64,000 bases of DNA, from NCBI RefSeq assembly GCF_003002095.1, contig NZ_PVZC01000001.1, forward strand, positions 806,001 through 870,000. The letters run 5' to 3'. Made by a program: the position numbers and the translations under genes. Below, one piece after another: positions 18,222 to 27,465 of the stretch (the stretch's first letter is position 1; each line of letters starts with the position of its first letter). This DNA is from Allonocardiopsis opalescens (GTDB taxonomy: Bacteria > Actinomycetota > Actinomycetes > Streptosporangiales > Streptosporangiaceae). The notes under the pieces are model-generated. The model made no database searches. It saw only the letters and a program-made list of their open reading frames with translations, and was not told the origin of the DNA.

Positions 18222-19075
18222 CTGATCCGCTTCGGGGTGAGCGGCGGTTCGCCCGCCGCGCGGCGCAGCAGGGCTATGTCGCCGGAGACGGTGGTCAGGC
18301 CGATCGCGGCGGCGGCGTCGGTGCCGCCGATGGTGCCGGTGGACTGGGCCTGGCCGGGGAGGCGGCGCTCGTCCAGGCCGTCGAAGGCGGCGTCGATGCG
18401 GCCGGAGGTGGACCTCAGGTCGACGGCGGCGGCCATGCCGTCGGGCACCCGCAGCGCGATGTCGCCGGAGACGGAGGCGAACTTCACCGAGGCGTCGGCG
18501 GACGGCTCCACATCGGCGGTGATCCGCCCGGAGGCGGTGCGGGCGGTGAGCTTGTGCACCTCGCCGCCGGCCACCGAGATCTCACCGCTGAGGGTGTGGA
18601 AGGAGACGCCGCCCGCCAGGCCCTGGGCGTCGATGTCGCCCGACAGGGAGTTGGCCTTGAGCGGGCCGTGCACGCCGTCCAAGGTGACGCTGCCGGACGC
18701 GGTGGTGACCGAGGTCTTGGCCTGGATGCCGGCCACCACCACCGAGGCGCTGGCCACCGTGATGTCGACCGGGCAGTCGGCGGGGACGGCGACGCTCACG
18801 GTGGCGCTGCGCCGCTTGAGGCCGAGGAAACCGGCCAGCTGCGGCTGCCTGACCCGTTCGAGCAGGCCGTCCCTGGTGAGGTCGTCGTAGGTGATGGTCA
18901 GCATGCCGGCCTGCTGGCTGACCAGCAGCGGCTCACCCGACAGGCGGCTGACCTCCAGGGTGCCGCCGCCCTTGGTGGTGAGCACGTCGACATGGCCGCC
19001 GACCAGGCGGATGGTGAGTGTGACGATCCCGTCGAAGTCGAGCGTCTGCGGCTGCTCGATGGTCCAGCGCGGCAT
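18218..19075 (-). CDS. DUF4097-family beta-helix protein
   Basis: The 285-residue protein is built of repeated short strands with the DUF4097 cadence: TASGSVTLDGVHG, SLSGDIDAQGLAGG, TLSGEISVAGGEVHK, TASGRITADVEP, SVSGDIALRVPDG, STSGRIDAAFDG, TVSGDIALLRRA. These form a right-handed beta-solenoid in which each turn carries an S-G-(D/R/E)-I core. No signal peptide or membrane helix is visible, so it is cytosolic. DUF4097 proteins commonly sit beside PadR regulators in envelope-stress or drug-response loci, but their molecular role is undefined. It heads a two-gene operon with PadR. Confidence 0.9.
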   Translation of the reverse strand: MPRWTIEQPQTLDFDGIVTLTIRLVGGHVDVLTTKGGGTLEVSRLSGEPLLVSQQAGMLTITYDDLTRDGLLERVRQPQLAGFLGLKRRSATVSVAVPADCPVDITVASASVVVAGIQAKTSVTTASGSVTLDGVHGPLKANSLSGDIDAQGLAGGVSFHTLSGEISVAGGEVHKLTARTASGRITADVEPSADASVKFASVSGDIALRVPDGMAAAVDLRSTSGRIDAAFDGLDERRLPGQAQSTGTIGGTDAAAAIGLTTVSGDIALLRRAAGEPPLTPKRIR

Positions 19076-19108
19076 GGGAACCCCCGGTCGTGAAGCAGTG
19101 CCGCTTTC

Positions 19109-19147
19109 ACGATATGTCGCGTTTCCCGGAAGTCAAGATGTATCGCG
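19109..19147 (-). promoter_or_regulatory. DUF4097-PadR promoter with paired operator repeats
   Basis: On the minus strand TTGACT (19136-19131) and TATCGT (19114-19109), 16 bp apart, make a good -35/-10. Two direct repeats, CGCGATACATC (19147-19137) and CGCGACATATC (19121-19111), abut these elements. Probable PadR autorepression sites. Confidence 0.65.
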
Positions 19148-19164
19148 TCAGACCCGCCGGAGGC

Positions 19165-19353
19165 TCAATCCTCGGAGTCGTCGTCCTCGTCGTCCAGCCG
19201 GGCCAGCCAGGTGGCCAGCCGGTCGACGGCGGTCTCGAACTCAGGGTTCAGATCGGTGAAGGTCTGCAGCCGGCCTGCCAGCCAGGACAGGGACACCTGC
19301 TCGTCCCCGCGCCGCTGCTCCAGCTCCTCGATGCCACGGTCGGTGTAGTACAC
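19165..19353 (-). CDS. DUF6104-type small acidic protein
   Basis: The 62-residue protein begins YYTDRGIEELEQRRGDEQVSL after the GTG and ends in an acidic tail DDEDDDSED. The central part has two amphipathic helices (SLSWLAGRLQTFTDLNP and ETAVDRLATWLARLDDE). It matches the small cytosolic DUF6104 family of actinobacteria as I recall it; function unknown. The GTG at 19353 is chosen because relatives begin M-Y-(F/Y)-T-D-R-G; a CACAAT six bases upstream may be a weak leaderless -10. It lies directly downstream of kgd on the same strand, beyond a hairpin. Confidence 0.75.
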   Translation of the reverse strand: MYYTDRGIEELEQRRGDEQVSLSWLAGRLQTFTDLNPEFETAVDRLATWLARLDDEDDDSED

Positions 19354-19412
19354 GTGCCCATTGTGGCCGACCCCGGTCCCGCCTGGGCACACGCCCCGGC
19401 CCCGCACGCGCG

Positions 19413-19446
19413 TGCGCCCGCGCCCCGAAGGCGGGGCACGGGCGCA
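19413..19446 (-). terminator. Hairpin after kgd
   Basis: TGCGCCCG-C-GCCCC, a 6-base loop, then GGGGC-A-CGGGCGCA: 13 paired bases with one bulged pair, 20 bases beyond the kgd stop. Confidence 0.7.
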
Positions 19447-19465
19447 CGTGCGCGCGGTCGGCGGC

Positions 19466-22400
19466 TCAGCCGCGGGGGAACAGCTCCGCGACCAGCTCGT
19501 CCTGCTCGGCGTCGTGCCGCTTCTTGGAGCCCACGGCCGGCGAGGAGCTGGCCGGACGGGAGACGCGGGTGATGCTGCGGCCCAGCTGCTCGGGCAGCGC
19601 CAGCGCCACCAGCGGCCACGGCCCCATGTTCGCCGGCTCCTCCTGCACCCAGACCAGCTCGGTGGCCTCGGGGTAGGCCGCCAGCTCCCGGCGGATCTCC
19701 TCGACCGGCAGCGGGTACAGCCGCTCCACCCGCAGGATCGCGGTGTCGCCCGAGCCGCGCTCCTCGCGGCCCGCGACGAGGTCGTAGTAGATCTTGCCGG
19801 AGGTGAGCACCACCCGGCGGACCGCGCCGCGGTCGTGCTCGGCCGTCTCGGGGATGAGCGGCCTGAAGTGGCCGTCGGTGAACGCGGCGGTCGGCGAGGC
19901 CGCGGTCTTGGCCCGCAGCAGGGACTTCGGCGTGAAGACCACCAGCGGCCGCCGCCACTGCGAGTTCACCTGCCAGCGCAGCAGGTGGAAGTAGTTCGCG
20001 GCGGTGGTCGGCATCGCGACCGTCATGTTGTTCTGCGCGCACAGCTGGAGGTAGCGCTCGATCCGGGCCGAGGAGTGGTCCGGGCCCTGCCCCTCGAAGC
20101 CGTGCGGCAGCAGCAGCACGACGCTGGAGCGCTGGCCCCACTTCTGCTCGCCCGAGCTGATGAACTCGTCCAGGATCGACTGGGCGCCGTTGGCGAAGTC
20201 GCCGAACTGCGCCTCCCACGCCACCAGGGCGTCGGGCCGCACCACGGAGTAGCCGTACTCGAAGCCCATCGCCGCGAACTCGCTGAGCAGGGAGTCGTGC
20301 ACGTAGAACTTGGAGTTGCCCTGGTCGAACTGCTTCAGCGGGGTGAACTCCTGGCCGGTCTTGCGGTCGACCAGCACCGAGTGCCGCTGGCCGAAGGTGC
20401 CGCGCCGGGTGTCCTGGCCGACCAGCCGGACGGGGTGGCCGTCGATCAGCAGCGAGCCGAGGGCGAGGGTCTCGCCCATCGCCCAGTCGACGGTGTCCTC
20501 CTCGACCATCTGCGCCCGCCGCTGGAGCTGCGGCGCCAGCCTCGGGTGCACCGTGAAGCCCTCGGGGAGGTTCAGCTGGCTGTCGACCACCCGCTTGACC
20601 ACCTCGGTGGAGATGGCGGTCTCGACGGCCTCGTGGTCGATCTGCTCGACCGCCCCGGCCGCCGGCGCCACCAGCGAACCGGGCTGCACCGGCTGCCTGG
20701 CCGCCTCGCGGGTCTCGGTGAAGGCCCGCTCCAGCTGCTCCTGGTAGTCGCGCAGCGCCTGCTCGGCCTCCTCGACGGTGATGTCGCCCCGGCCGATCAG
20801 CGCCTCGGTGTACAGCTTCCGGGTGGAGCGCTTGGCGTCGATGATGTCGTACATCAGCGGCTGGGTGAACGAGGGGTTCTCGGCCTCGTTGTGGCCCCGG
20901 CGCCGGTAGCACACCAGGTCGATGACGACGTCCTTCTTGAAGCGCTGCCGGTACTCGAAGGCCAGCCGGCCCACGCGCACCACCGCCTCGGGGTCGTCGC
21001 CGTTGACGTGGAAGATCGGCGCCTCGATCATCCGCGCGACGTCGGTGGAGTAGAAGCTCGACCGGCTGTGCAGCGGCGAGGTGGTGAAGCCGACCTGGTT
21101 GTTCACCACGACGTGCACGGTGCCGCCGGTGCGGTAGCCGCGCAGCTGGGAGAGGTTCAGCGTCTCGGCCACCACGCCCTGGCCCGCGAAGGCGGCGTCG
21201 CCGTGGACCAGGATCGGCAGCACGGTGAAGCCCGGCTCGCCCTTGTCCAGCAGGTCCTGCTTGGCGCGGACGATGCCCTCGGCGACCGGGTTCACCGCCT
21301 CCAGGTGGCTGGGGTTGGCGGCCAGGGTGGTCTTGATCTCCCGCCCGCTGGGCGCGGTGTACACGCCCTCGGTGCCCAGGTGGTACTTGACGTCTCCCGA
21401 GCCGTGCGCGCTGCGGGGGTCGATGTTGCCCTCGAACTCGCCGAAGATCTGCGCGTAGGACTTGCCGCAGATGTTGGCCAGCACGTTCAGCCGGCCGCGG
21501 TGGGCCATGCCGATGACGGCCTCGTCGAGCTCGGCGTCGGCGGCGGAGGCGATGACGCTGTCCAGCAGCGGGATCAGCGACTCGCCGCCCTCCAGCGAGA
21601 AGCGCTTCTGGCCGACGTACTTGGTCTGCAGGAAGGTCTCGAAGGCCTCGGCGGTGTTCAGCTTGCGCAGGATGTGCAGCTGCTCGTCGCGGCCGGGCTT
21701 GTCGTGCGGCGTCTCGATGTGCTTCTGCAGCCAGGCGCGCTCCTGCGGGCTCTGGATGTGCATGTACTCCACGCCGATGGTGCGGCAGTAGGAGTTGCGC
21801 AGCAGGCCGAGGATGTCGCGCAGCTTCATGACGGACTTGCCGCCGAAGCCGCCGGTGGGGAACTCGCGTTCGAGGTCCCACAGGGTCAGGCCGTGCTCCA
21901 GCACGTCGAGGTCGGGGTGGCGGCGCTGCTTGTACTCCAGCGGGTCGGTGTCGGCCATCAGGTGGCCGCGGACCCGGTAGGCGTGGATCAGCTCGTGCAC
22001 CCGCGAGCCCTTGTCGACCTCGTCGTGGTGGTCGACGACGGTGATGTCCTGCACCCAGCGCACCGGCTCGTAGGGGATGCGCAGCGACTCGAAGATCTCG
22101 TCGTAGAAGCCGTCCTCGCCCAGCAGCAGCTGGTGCACCCGGCGCAGGAAGTCGCCGGACTGGGCGCCCTGGATGATGCGGTGGTCGTAGGTGGAGGTGA
22201 GCGTCATGATCTTGCTCACCGCCAGCCGGGACAGGGTCTCCTCGGAGGCGCCCTGGAACTCGGCCGGGTACTCCATCGCGCCGACGCCCACGATCGTGCC
22301 CTGGCCCTGCATCAGCCGCGGCACGGAGTGGACGGTGCCGATGGTGCCGGGGTTGGTCAGGCTGATCGTGGTGCCGGAGAAGTCGTCCACGCCCAGGGAG

Positions 22401-23188
22401 CCGGCGCGCGCCTTGCGCACGACCTCCTCGTAGGCGGTCCAGAACTGGCGGAAGTCGAGGGTGTCGGCCTTCTTGATGTTGGGCACCAGCAGCTGGCGCT
22501 GGTCGCCCTTCTTGACGTCGATGGCCAGGCCGAGGTTGACGTGCCTGGGCTGGATCAGGACCGGCTTGCCGTCCTGCTCGCCGAAGGCGTGGTTCATCTC
22601 GGGGAGGTCGCGCAGCGCCCGCACCACGGCGAAGCCGATGAGGTGGGTGAAGGAGATCTTGCCGCCGCGCCCCCGGCGCAGGTGGTTGTTGATCACGATC
22701 CGGTTGTCGACCAGCAGCTTGGCCGGCACCGCGCGCACGCTGGTGGCGGTCGGCACCTCCAGGCTGGCCGCCATGTTCACGGCGGTGCGGGCGGCGGCGC
22801 CGCGCAGCCGCACCACCTCGGGGCCCTCGTCGGCCTCCGGCCGCTTGTCGGCGGCGGGCTTCGCGGCCGGGCGGGGGGCCGGCTTCGGCTCGGCCTTGGG
22901 GGGAGCCGGCGCCTTGGCCTGCTCCGCCGCCGCGGGCGCCGTGCGCTCCGGGGCTGTCGGAGGAGCGGCCGCCGCCGTCTCGGCCTTCTGCGCGGCGGCG
23001 GCCTCCGGGGCCGTGCCGTTCGCGGTACCCGCCGCACCGGACGAGGCGTCCGGCTTGTAGTCGGCGAAGAAGTTCCACCACGCCTTGTCGACCGAGTTGG
23101 GGTCGTCAAGGTACTTCTGGTAGAGCTCGTCCACCAGCCACTCGTTCGGGCCGAAATCTGTCAGGGGTTGAGACGCCTCAGACGACAC
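19466..23188 (-). CDS. kgd: Multifunctional 2-oxoglutarate dehydrogenase E1/E2 (Kgd)
   Basis: Kgd is the actinobacterial fusion that replaces separate SucA and SucB in the TCA cycle. In order: an N-terminal segment [16 protein letters not shown]; an Ala/Pro/Glu-rich linker (about residues 45-120); an E2 acyltransferase domain with [16 protein letters not shown]; and the ThDP-binding E1 domain with [31 protein letters not shown] and [19 protein letters not shown]. There is no lipoyl domain, as in mycobacterial Kgd. I take the GTG at 23188 (1240 residues), which matches the usual length; an upstream GTG at 23272 would add 28 residues. In relatives activity is inhibited by the FHA protein GarA/OdhI, not present here. 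Confidence 0.95.
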   Translation of the reverse strand: MSSEASQPLTDFGPNEWLVDELYQKYLDDPNSVDKAWWNFFADYKPDASSGAAGTANGTAPEAAAAQKAETAAAAPPTAPERTAPAAAEQAKAPAPPKAEPKPAPRPAAKPAADKRPEADEGPEVVRLRGAAARTAVNMAASLEVPTATSVRAVPAKLLVDNRIVINNHLRRGRGGKISFTHLIGFAVVRALRDLPEMNHAFGEQDGKPVLIQPRHVNLGLAIDVKKGDQRQLLVPNIKKADTLDFRQFWTAYEEVVRKARAGSLGVDDFSGTTISLTNPGTIGTVHSVPRLMQGQGTIVGVGAMEYPAEFQGASEETLSRLAVSKIMTLTSTYDHRIIQGAQSGDFLRRVHQLLLGEDGFYDEIFESLRIPYEPVRWVQDITVVDHHDEVDKGSRVHELIHAYRVRGHLMADTDPLEYKQRRHPDLDVLEHGLTLWDLEREFPTGGFGGKSVMKLRDILGLLRNSYCRTIGVEYMHIQSPQERAWLQKHIETPHDKPGRDEQLHILRKLNTAEAFETFLQTKYVGQKRFSLEGGESLIPLLDSVIASAADAELDEAVIGMAHRGRLNVLANICGKSYAQIFGEFEGNIDPRSAHGSGDVKYHLGTEGVYTAPSGREIKTTLAANPSHLEAVNPVAEGIVRAKQDLLDKGEPGFTVLPILVHGDAAFAGQGVVAETLNLSQLRGYRTGGTVHVVVNNQVGFTTSPLHSRSSFYSTDVARMIEAPIFHVNGDDPEAVVRVGRLAFEYRQRFKKDVVIDLVCYRRRGHNEAENPSFTQPLMYDIIDAKRSTRKLYTEALIGRGDITVEEAEQALRDYQEQLERAFTETREAARQPVQPGSLVAPAAGAVEQIDHEAVETAISTEVVKRVVDSQLNLPEGFTVHPRLAPQLQRRAQMVEEDTVDWAMGETLALGSLLIDGHPVRLVGQDTRRGTFGQRHSVLVDRKTGQEFTPLKQFDQGNSKFYVHDSLLSEFAAMGFEYGYSVVRPDALVAWEAQFGDFANGAQSILDEFISSGEQKWGQRSSVVLLLPHGFEGQGPDHSSARIERYLQLCAQNNMTVAMPTTAANYFHLLRWQVNSQWRRPLVVFTPKSLLRAKTAASPTAAFTDGHFRPLIPETAEHDRGAVRRVVLTSGKIYYDLVAGREERGSGDTAILRVERLYPLPVEEIRRELAAYPEATELVWVQEEPANMGPWPLVALALPEQLGRSITRVSRPASSSPAVGSKKRHDAEQDELVAELFPRG

Positions 23189-23576
23189 GGCGGAGATCGC
23201 CCTCTTCCGCAGCTCGCTACCAATTCTCCATGTGGAGAACAAGGCTACTCGTTCCGCTGTTCCGTCCGACACGTCAGTGCCGCTCCTGGCCGGTCCGGGC
23301 CGCCGGGCGCGCCGCCGCCGGGGCCGCCCGGCGGGCCCGCCGGGACGATCCGGGAGAGTCGCGAAGATTTCGGGGAACCTCGGGAACGCATCCGCGCGGT
23401 CCTACGTCGTAAGTGGCGAGACCGGAGCGACCGATGTGGTGAAGCTACAGGGGATTCGCCACGTCAGACGGTCGGAGTGCGGTCGGCGGCATTGAACAGG
23501 GGTGCTCAGCCGCCGCTCCGCCGCCGGTCTCGCGGGGGAAAGGTGAAGGGCGGCATTTAGGGACGGGTGCCGCCCT
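23189..23576. other. Upstream region of kgd
   Basis: 388 bp without a gene. It contains the palindrome at 23224-23239, a Gly/Pro-codon-like GC-rich block (23290-23345) with no coding frame, and the terminator of the next gene at its right end. A TAGCCT on the minus strand near 23250 is a possible -10. Confidence 0.5.
23224..23239. promoter_or_regulatory. Perfect palindrome upstream of kgd
   Basis: TTCTCCA-TG-TGGAGAA, 7-bp arms, 36 bp before the kgd GTG. Position and symmetry suggest an operator for a TCA-cycle regulator; no known consensus was recognised. Confidence 0.5.
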
Positions 23577-23580
23577 TCAC
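23543..23580 (-). terminator. Terminator overlapping the end of the glutathionyl-hydroquinone-reductase-like gene
   Basis: GTGAAGGGCGGCA, a 12-base loop, then TGCCGCCCTTCAC: 13-bp perfect stem that includes the stop codon of the gene at 23577. Confidence 0.75.
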
Positions 23581-24527
23581 GCACGCTCGGGCAGGTGCGA
23601 GCGGTCGGCCGGCTCGGTCCAGTCGATGTAGGGGCCCTTGGGCACCAGCCGGTTCGGGTTGATCTGGTCGTGGGTCTGGAAGTAGTGCCGCTTGATGTGC
23701 ACGAAGTCGGTGGTGTCGCCGAAGCCGGGCCGCTGGTACAGGTCGCGAGCGTAGGCCCACAGGTTCGGGTAGTCGATCAGCCGCCGCAGGTTGCACTTGA
23801 AGTGGGTGTAGTAGACCGCGTCGAAGCGCACCAGGGTGGTGAACAGCCGCACGTCGGCCTCTGTCAGCCGGTCGCCGATCAGGAAGCGCCGCCGGGCCAG
23901 GCGGTCCTCCAGGGCGTCGAAGGTGGTGAACAGGGCGTCGAAGGCGTCCTCGTAGGCGGCCTGCGAGGTGGCGAAGCCGGCCTTGTACACCCCGTTGTTG
24001 ACGGTGTGGTAGACGAGCGCGTTGATGGCGTCGATGTCGCCGCGCAGCTCGGCCGGGTAGAGGTCGGGCGCTCCGGGGCGGTGGTAGCGCCGGAACTCCG
24101 TCTCGAACATGATCGTGATGGCCGGGAAGTCGTTGGTGACCACCCGCCCCGAGGAGCGGTCCCAGATCATCGGCACGGTGTAGCGGCCCTGGTACTCGGG
24201 GTCGGAGTCGCGGTACAGCTCGCCGAGGAACTGCGCGCCCGACACGGGGTCGCGGCCCTCCGGGTTGAGGGTGAACCGCCAGCCGCGGTCGTCGCGGATG
24301 GGGTCGACCACGGTTACCCCGACGACCGCCTCCAGGCCGAGCAGCCTGCGCACGATCAGCGAGCGGTGCGCCCACGGGCAGGCCAGCGAGACGTAGAGCT
24401 GGTAGCGGCCGGGCTCGACCGGGTAGCCGCTGGAGCCGTCGGCGGTGATGACGGAGGTGAACCGGTTCGCCTGACGGTGGAACCGGCCCTGCGCGTTCTC
24501 GGCCGAGAACTGAGGTGTGCCAGACAT
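23577..24527 (-). CDS. Glutathionyl-hydroquinone-reductase-type GST (ECM4/YqjG family)
   Basis: Xi-class GSTs reduce glutathionylated or mycothiolated quinols; actinobacteria use mycothiol instead of glutathione. The 316-residue protein has the catalytic cysteine in LACPWAHRSLIVRRLLGL, the thioredoxin-fold N-domain ending RVVTNDFPAITIMFE, and the helical C-domain LIGDRLTEADVRLFTTLVRFDAVYYTHFKCN (quoted in part: LTEADVRLFTTLVRFD). The ATG at 24527 is chosen because AGGAGGG lies directly upstream and MSGTPQFSAE is where family members begin. Monocistronic, closed by a hairpin over the stop codon. Confidence 0.9.
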   Translation of the reverse strand: MSGTPQFSAENAQGRFHRQANRFTSVITADGSSGYPVEPGRYQLYVSLACPWAHRSLIVRRLLGLEAVVGVTVVDPIRDDRGWRFTLNPEGRDPVSGAQFLGELYRDSDPEYQGRYTVPMIWDRSSGRVVTNDFPAITIMFETEFRRYHRPGAPDLYPAELRGDIDAINALVYHTVNNGVYKAGFATSQAAYEDAFDALFTTFDALEDRLARRRFLIGDRLTEADVRLFTTLVRFDAVYYTHFKCNLRRLIDYPNLWAYARDLYQRPGFGDTTDFVHIKRHYFQTHDQINPNRLVPKGPYIDWTEPADRSHLPERA

Positions 24528-24687
24528 CACCCTCCTGCCGGCCCGCCCGCGCCCTCTCCGGCCCGGTGGAGGGGGGCGTCCGGGGCTCGTTATATCTGTA
24601 CTCCACAACGGCCTGTTCCAACAGGGGGTGATCAGCGGCGCGCGGTACGTGGGCGGTGCGCCGGCCCGCCGGGGAGCGGCCGCCGGC

Positions 24688-25734
24688 TCAGCCGACCCGG
24701 ATCGTGCCGGTGCCGCCGGTGAGCGGCAGGTCGAGGAAGGTGCGGATGCCGGCCGGGGCGGCGACCAGGGCCGGGATGGCGTTCACGGCGTGCGCGGCCG
24801 CGGCCAGCATGCCGTAGTCCAGCTCCTCGACCTTGGCCATGAACGAGGGGCGCCCCTCGACGCGCACGGTGAAGCCCGGGGTGCCCCAGCGCGACAGCCG
24901 GCCGGCGTCGGCCTTGTACACGCACTCCATGCTGATCAGCGGACGGCCGTGCACGATGCCGGTGAACTGCCAGCGCGAGCCGCAGACCGTGCCCTTGGGG
25001 ATGGGGCCGGCCGCCACGGTGTAGTCCTGGGCCGCCTCCACGACCTCGTCGTCCTCCTCCACGTCGTGCAGCTCGACGCCGAGCGCGCGGGCCAGCAGGT
25101 CCAGCGACTCGGTGTAGAGCTGGCGGTGGAAGGCGCGGAACGGGCGGACCGCGGCGGCGTAGGCCTCGGCGTCGCGCGAGAAGCCCATGAGGTCGACCAC
25201 GATCTGGCGGGAGGGGTGGCCGGCGTAGTCGGAGCAGTCGCGCAGGTAGATGTGGTCGATGCGCATCGACATGGTGCTGAGCGCGAACGGCAGCAGCTGG
25301 GTGAGGAAGCCGGGGCTGATCCCGGTGCCGTGCAGCGAGGAGTCGCCGACCCGGCAGGCGTTCTCCAGCCGCGAGACCAGTTCGGGGCCGTAGCTGTAGG
25401 GGTGGGTGAAGCCGGTGGTGGTGACGACGTTCTTGCCCGAGGCCAGCAGCCGGCAGATGGTCTTGGTGTCGTGGTCGGGGTCGTCGCCGAAGTAGGCGGC
25501 CGGCAGCGGCATGTGGGCGACGCAGTCGGCGGGCAGCGCCAGGATCTCCTCGATGTCGCCGGTGGCGCGGACCCCGACCGGCGCCATGCCCGCGAGTTCG
25601 CCCGCGTCGCGGCCGGCCTTGTCCGGCTGGTGGGCGTAGACGCCCACCACCTCGAAGCCGGGGCGGGCCAGCAGGGCCCGCAGAGCGGCGCGGCCGACGG
25701 TGCCCGTGGCCCACTGGACGACCCGGATCGTCAC
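24688..25734 (-). CDS. NAD(P)H-dependent amine-dehydrogenase-like (DapB-fold) oxidoreductase
   Basis: The 348-residue protein starts with a Rossmann motif VVQWATGTVGRAALRALL and continues with GVYAHQPDKAGRDAGE, LPLPAAYFGDDPDHDTKTIC, GKNVVTTTGFTHP and HGTGISPGFLTQLLP. This is the dihydrodipicolinate-reductase-like family that includes 2,4-diaminopentanoate dehydrogenase; in actinobacteria many members sit beside steroid or short-chain-dehydrogenase genes. The substrate is unknown. The GTG at 25734 overlaps the stop of a short SD-led reading frame, so translation may be coupled. It is divergent from an SDR gene 520 bp away. Confidence 0.85.
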   Translation of the reverse strand: MTIRVVQWATGTVGRAALRALLARPGFEVVGVYAHQPDKAGRDAGELAGMAPVGVRATGDIEEILALPADCVAHMPLPAAYFGDDPDHDTKTICRLLASGKNVVTTTGFTHPYSYGPELVSRLENACRVGDSSLHGTGISPGFLTQLLPFALSTMSMRIDHIYLRDCSDYAGHPSRQIVVDLMGFSRDAEAYAAAVRPFRAFHRQLYTESLDLLARALGVELHDVEEDDEVVEAAQDYTVAAGPIPKGTVCGSRWQFTGIVHGRPLISMECVYKADAGRLSRWGTPGFTVRVEGRPSFMAKVEELDYGMLAAAAHAVNAIPALVAAPAGIRTFLDLPLTGGTGTIRVG

Positions 25735-25820
25735 CGGACCGCCCCGGCGCCGGGGATCGCGGGCGGCGGGGCCGGGCGGCGCGGAATGGGCCGCAGCGCT
25801 TGGGGGGTGCTCCCAGGCAT
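25731..25820 (-). CDS. Proline-rich 29-residue leader ORF coupled to the downstream dehydrogenase
   Basis: An ATG at 25820 with GGAGGA nine bases upstream opens a 29-codon frame, starting MPGSTPQALRPIPRRP, rich in Pro, Ala and Arg. Its TGA overlaps the GTG start of the dehydrogenase (GTGA). The dehydrogenase start itself has no clear SD, so the leader may deliver ribosomes by reinitiation, or its proline runs may pause them. It has no recognised domain. Confidence 0.5.
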   Translation of the reverse strand: MPGSTPQALRPIPRRPAPPPAIPGAGAVR

Positions 25821-26253
25821 ATCGAAATTCCTCCGGTCCCGGAGCGGATTGCGCGGACGGGACATGGCCGGCCGGGCGGCAGTGGTCTGCGTCGGGGTCA
25901 CGGCGAGGCGCAATGTCGCGGCACGATAGGGCGACTATATCAAGGATTTCTGTTGGGTGAATTCTTTCTACAGTACGCCCCGCGTCATCGGTTTGTTGCG
26001 CCGCAATGGGGGCCATTATTCGCTTGTGGCGGCGCCCGGTCCCGATGATCAAGTAATCGTCCGGTGCGCTCGCCGCCGCGGCCGCTCCCGTCCGCGCCGG
26101 CCCCCGCGTCCGCATCCGGGCGCCGGGGCGGCGGGCGCCGGCCGCGTCCGGTTGCTAGGGTGCGCTGGCCGCGACGGGGCGCGCGGGCCGCATGGGCCGC
26201 GGTGCCGTCCGGGCGGCGAGGAGCGAGCAGCGACGGCGAGGAGGAGTCGAGTC
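25821..26253. other. Divergent intergenic region with an AT-rich core
   Basis: 433 bp between the dehydrogenase leader and the SDR gene. The segment 25930-26010 is clearly lower in G+C than its surroundings (it includes TATATCAAGGATTTC and AATTCTTTCTACAG) and is the likely promoter core. No gene or clear operator was found. Confidence 0.5.
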
Positions 26254-27150
26254 ATGGCGGACCTGCACTTCGACGGGCGGGTGGCGGTCGTCACCGGAGC
26301 CGGTCAGGGCCTCGGGCGGTCCCACGCACTGGAGTTGGCGGCCCGCGGGGCCAAGGTCGTCGTGAACGACCTCGGCGGCGCGGTGGACGGCACCGGGTCG
26401 TCGGACACCCCCGCGCGGCGGGTGGTCGAGGAGATCGCCGCGGCCGGCGGGCAGGCCGTCGTGGACGGCGGCGACGTCTCGACCGAGGAGGGCGCCGAGG
26501 GAGTGGTGCGCACGGCGCTGGAGGCGTACGGGCGCGTGGACGTGGTGGTCAACAATGCGGGGATCCTGCGCGACCGGTCCGTCAAGAACATCACCGCGGC
26601 CGAGTGGGACGCGGTGCTCGCGGTGCACCTGCGCGGCTCGTTCCTGGTGGCCAGGGCGGCGTTCCCGCACATGCGCGAGAACGGCTACGGGCGCGTCCTC
26701 AACACCTCCTCGCCGTCGGGGCTGTTCGGCAACTTCGGGCAGGTCAACTACGCCTCGGCCAAGATGGGACTGATCGGGCTGACCCGCACCCTGGCGATCG
26801 AGGGCGCCAAGTACGACATCACCGCCAACGCCATCGCGCCCGTCGCCTACACCCGGATGACCGAGGACCTGTTCCCGCCGGAGATGGCCGGGCGGCTGGG
26901 GCCCGAGCGCGTCACCCCGCTCGTCGTCTACCTGGTGCACGAGTCCTGCGCGGCCACCGGCGAGGTGTACACGGTCGGCGGCGGCCGGGTGGCGCGGGTG
27001 TTCGTGGCCGAGGGGCCCGGCTACGTCCAGGAGGACGCCACCGCCGAGGACATCAGGGACAACTGGCCGCAGATCAGCGCCGAGCGGCCGTACACGGTGC
27101 CGCGCGACATCGGCGAGCAGACCACCGGGCACTTCCAGGCCCTGGACTGA
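26254..27150 (+). CDS. SDR-family 3-hydroxyacyl-CoA-dehydrogenase-like oxidoreductase
   Basis: The 298-residue classical short-chain dehydrogenase has the cofactor motif TGAGQGLGRSHALELAARG, the structural NNAG (VVVNNAGILRD), and the catalytic Ser in NTSSPSG with YASAK. The inserted LGGAVDGTGSSDTPARRVVEE and FVHESC-like C-terminal part place it near the (3R)-hydroxyacyl-CoA dehydrogenase domain of type 2 multifunctional enzymes, which act in fatty acid or sterol side-chain oxidation. The ATG follows GAGGAGTCGAGTC. It is monocistronic and ends in a strong hairpin. Substrate inferred from family only. Confidence 0.88.
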   Translation: MADLHFDGRVAVVTGAGQGLGRSHALELAARGAKVVVNDLGGAVDGTGSSDTPARRVVEEIAAAGGQAVVDGGDVSTEEGAEGVVRTALEAYGRVDVVVNNAGILRDRSVKNITAAEWDAVLAVHLRGSFLVARAAFPHMRENGYGRVLNTSSPSGLFGNFGQVNYASAKMGLIGLTRTLAIEGAKYDITANAIAPVAYTRMTEDLFPPEMAGRLGPERVTPLVVYLVHESCAATGEVYTVGGGRVARVFVAEGPGYVQEDATAEDIRDNWPQISAERPYTVPRDIGEQTTGHFQALD

Positions 27151-27153
27151 GCC

Positions 27154-27184
27154 GTGCCGGACCGGTCCGGGACCGGTCCGGCAC
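27154..27184 (+). terminator. Terminator hairpin after the SDR gene
   Basis: GTGCCGGACCGGTCC and its complement, 15-bp arms around one base, directly after the stop codon. Confidence 0.8.
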
Positions 27185-27465
27185 GCGCCGTCCGGCCGGG
27201 TCGGGCCGGGTTTCGGCGAATTCCGCCGCTCTTTCGGCGACATTTGGCCGTTATGCCCTTTTCGGCAGGGTTCTCCGGCCTGGCGCGCCCGCTTATCCGG
27301 GCTTCTCGGTCGGAATCGTTCCTGCTAATTCGTCGGCCCCACTCCGGGTCGAGGTGCCGATCTTCATGATCATCCGGCACGGAAATGAAAATGTGTCCGG
27401 TTGCATCCGAAACCCGGCATCTCGGCTGTCTCTTATCTACGATGTCGCTACGGAGGTGGGGGAGG
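27185..27465. other. Upstream region of the BlaI-type regulator
   Basis: About 280 bp, AT-richer from 27215 to 27440, as promoter regions here tend to be. The imperfect dyad TACGATGTCGCTA at 27438-27450, just before the SD, may be a BlaI operator. No gene seen. Confidence 0.45.

Noticed and set aside
23290-23345. GC-rich block looking like short repeats or a CRISPR-like array
   Set aside because: Units are irregular, with no constant spacer length and no cas genes in the window.
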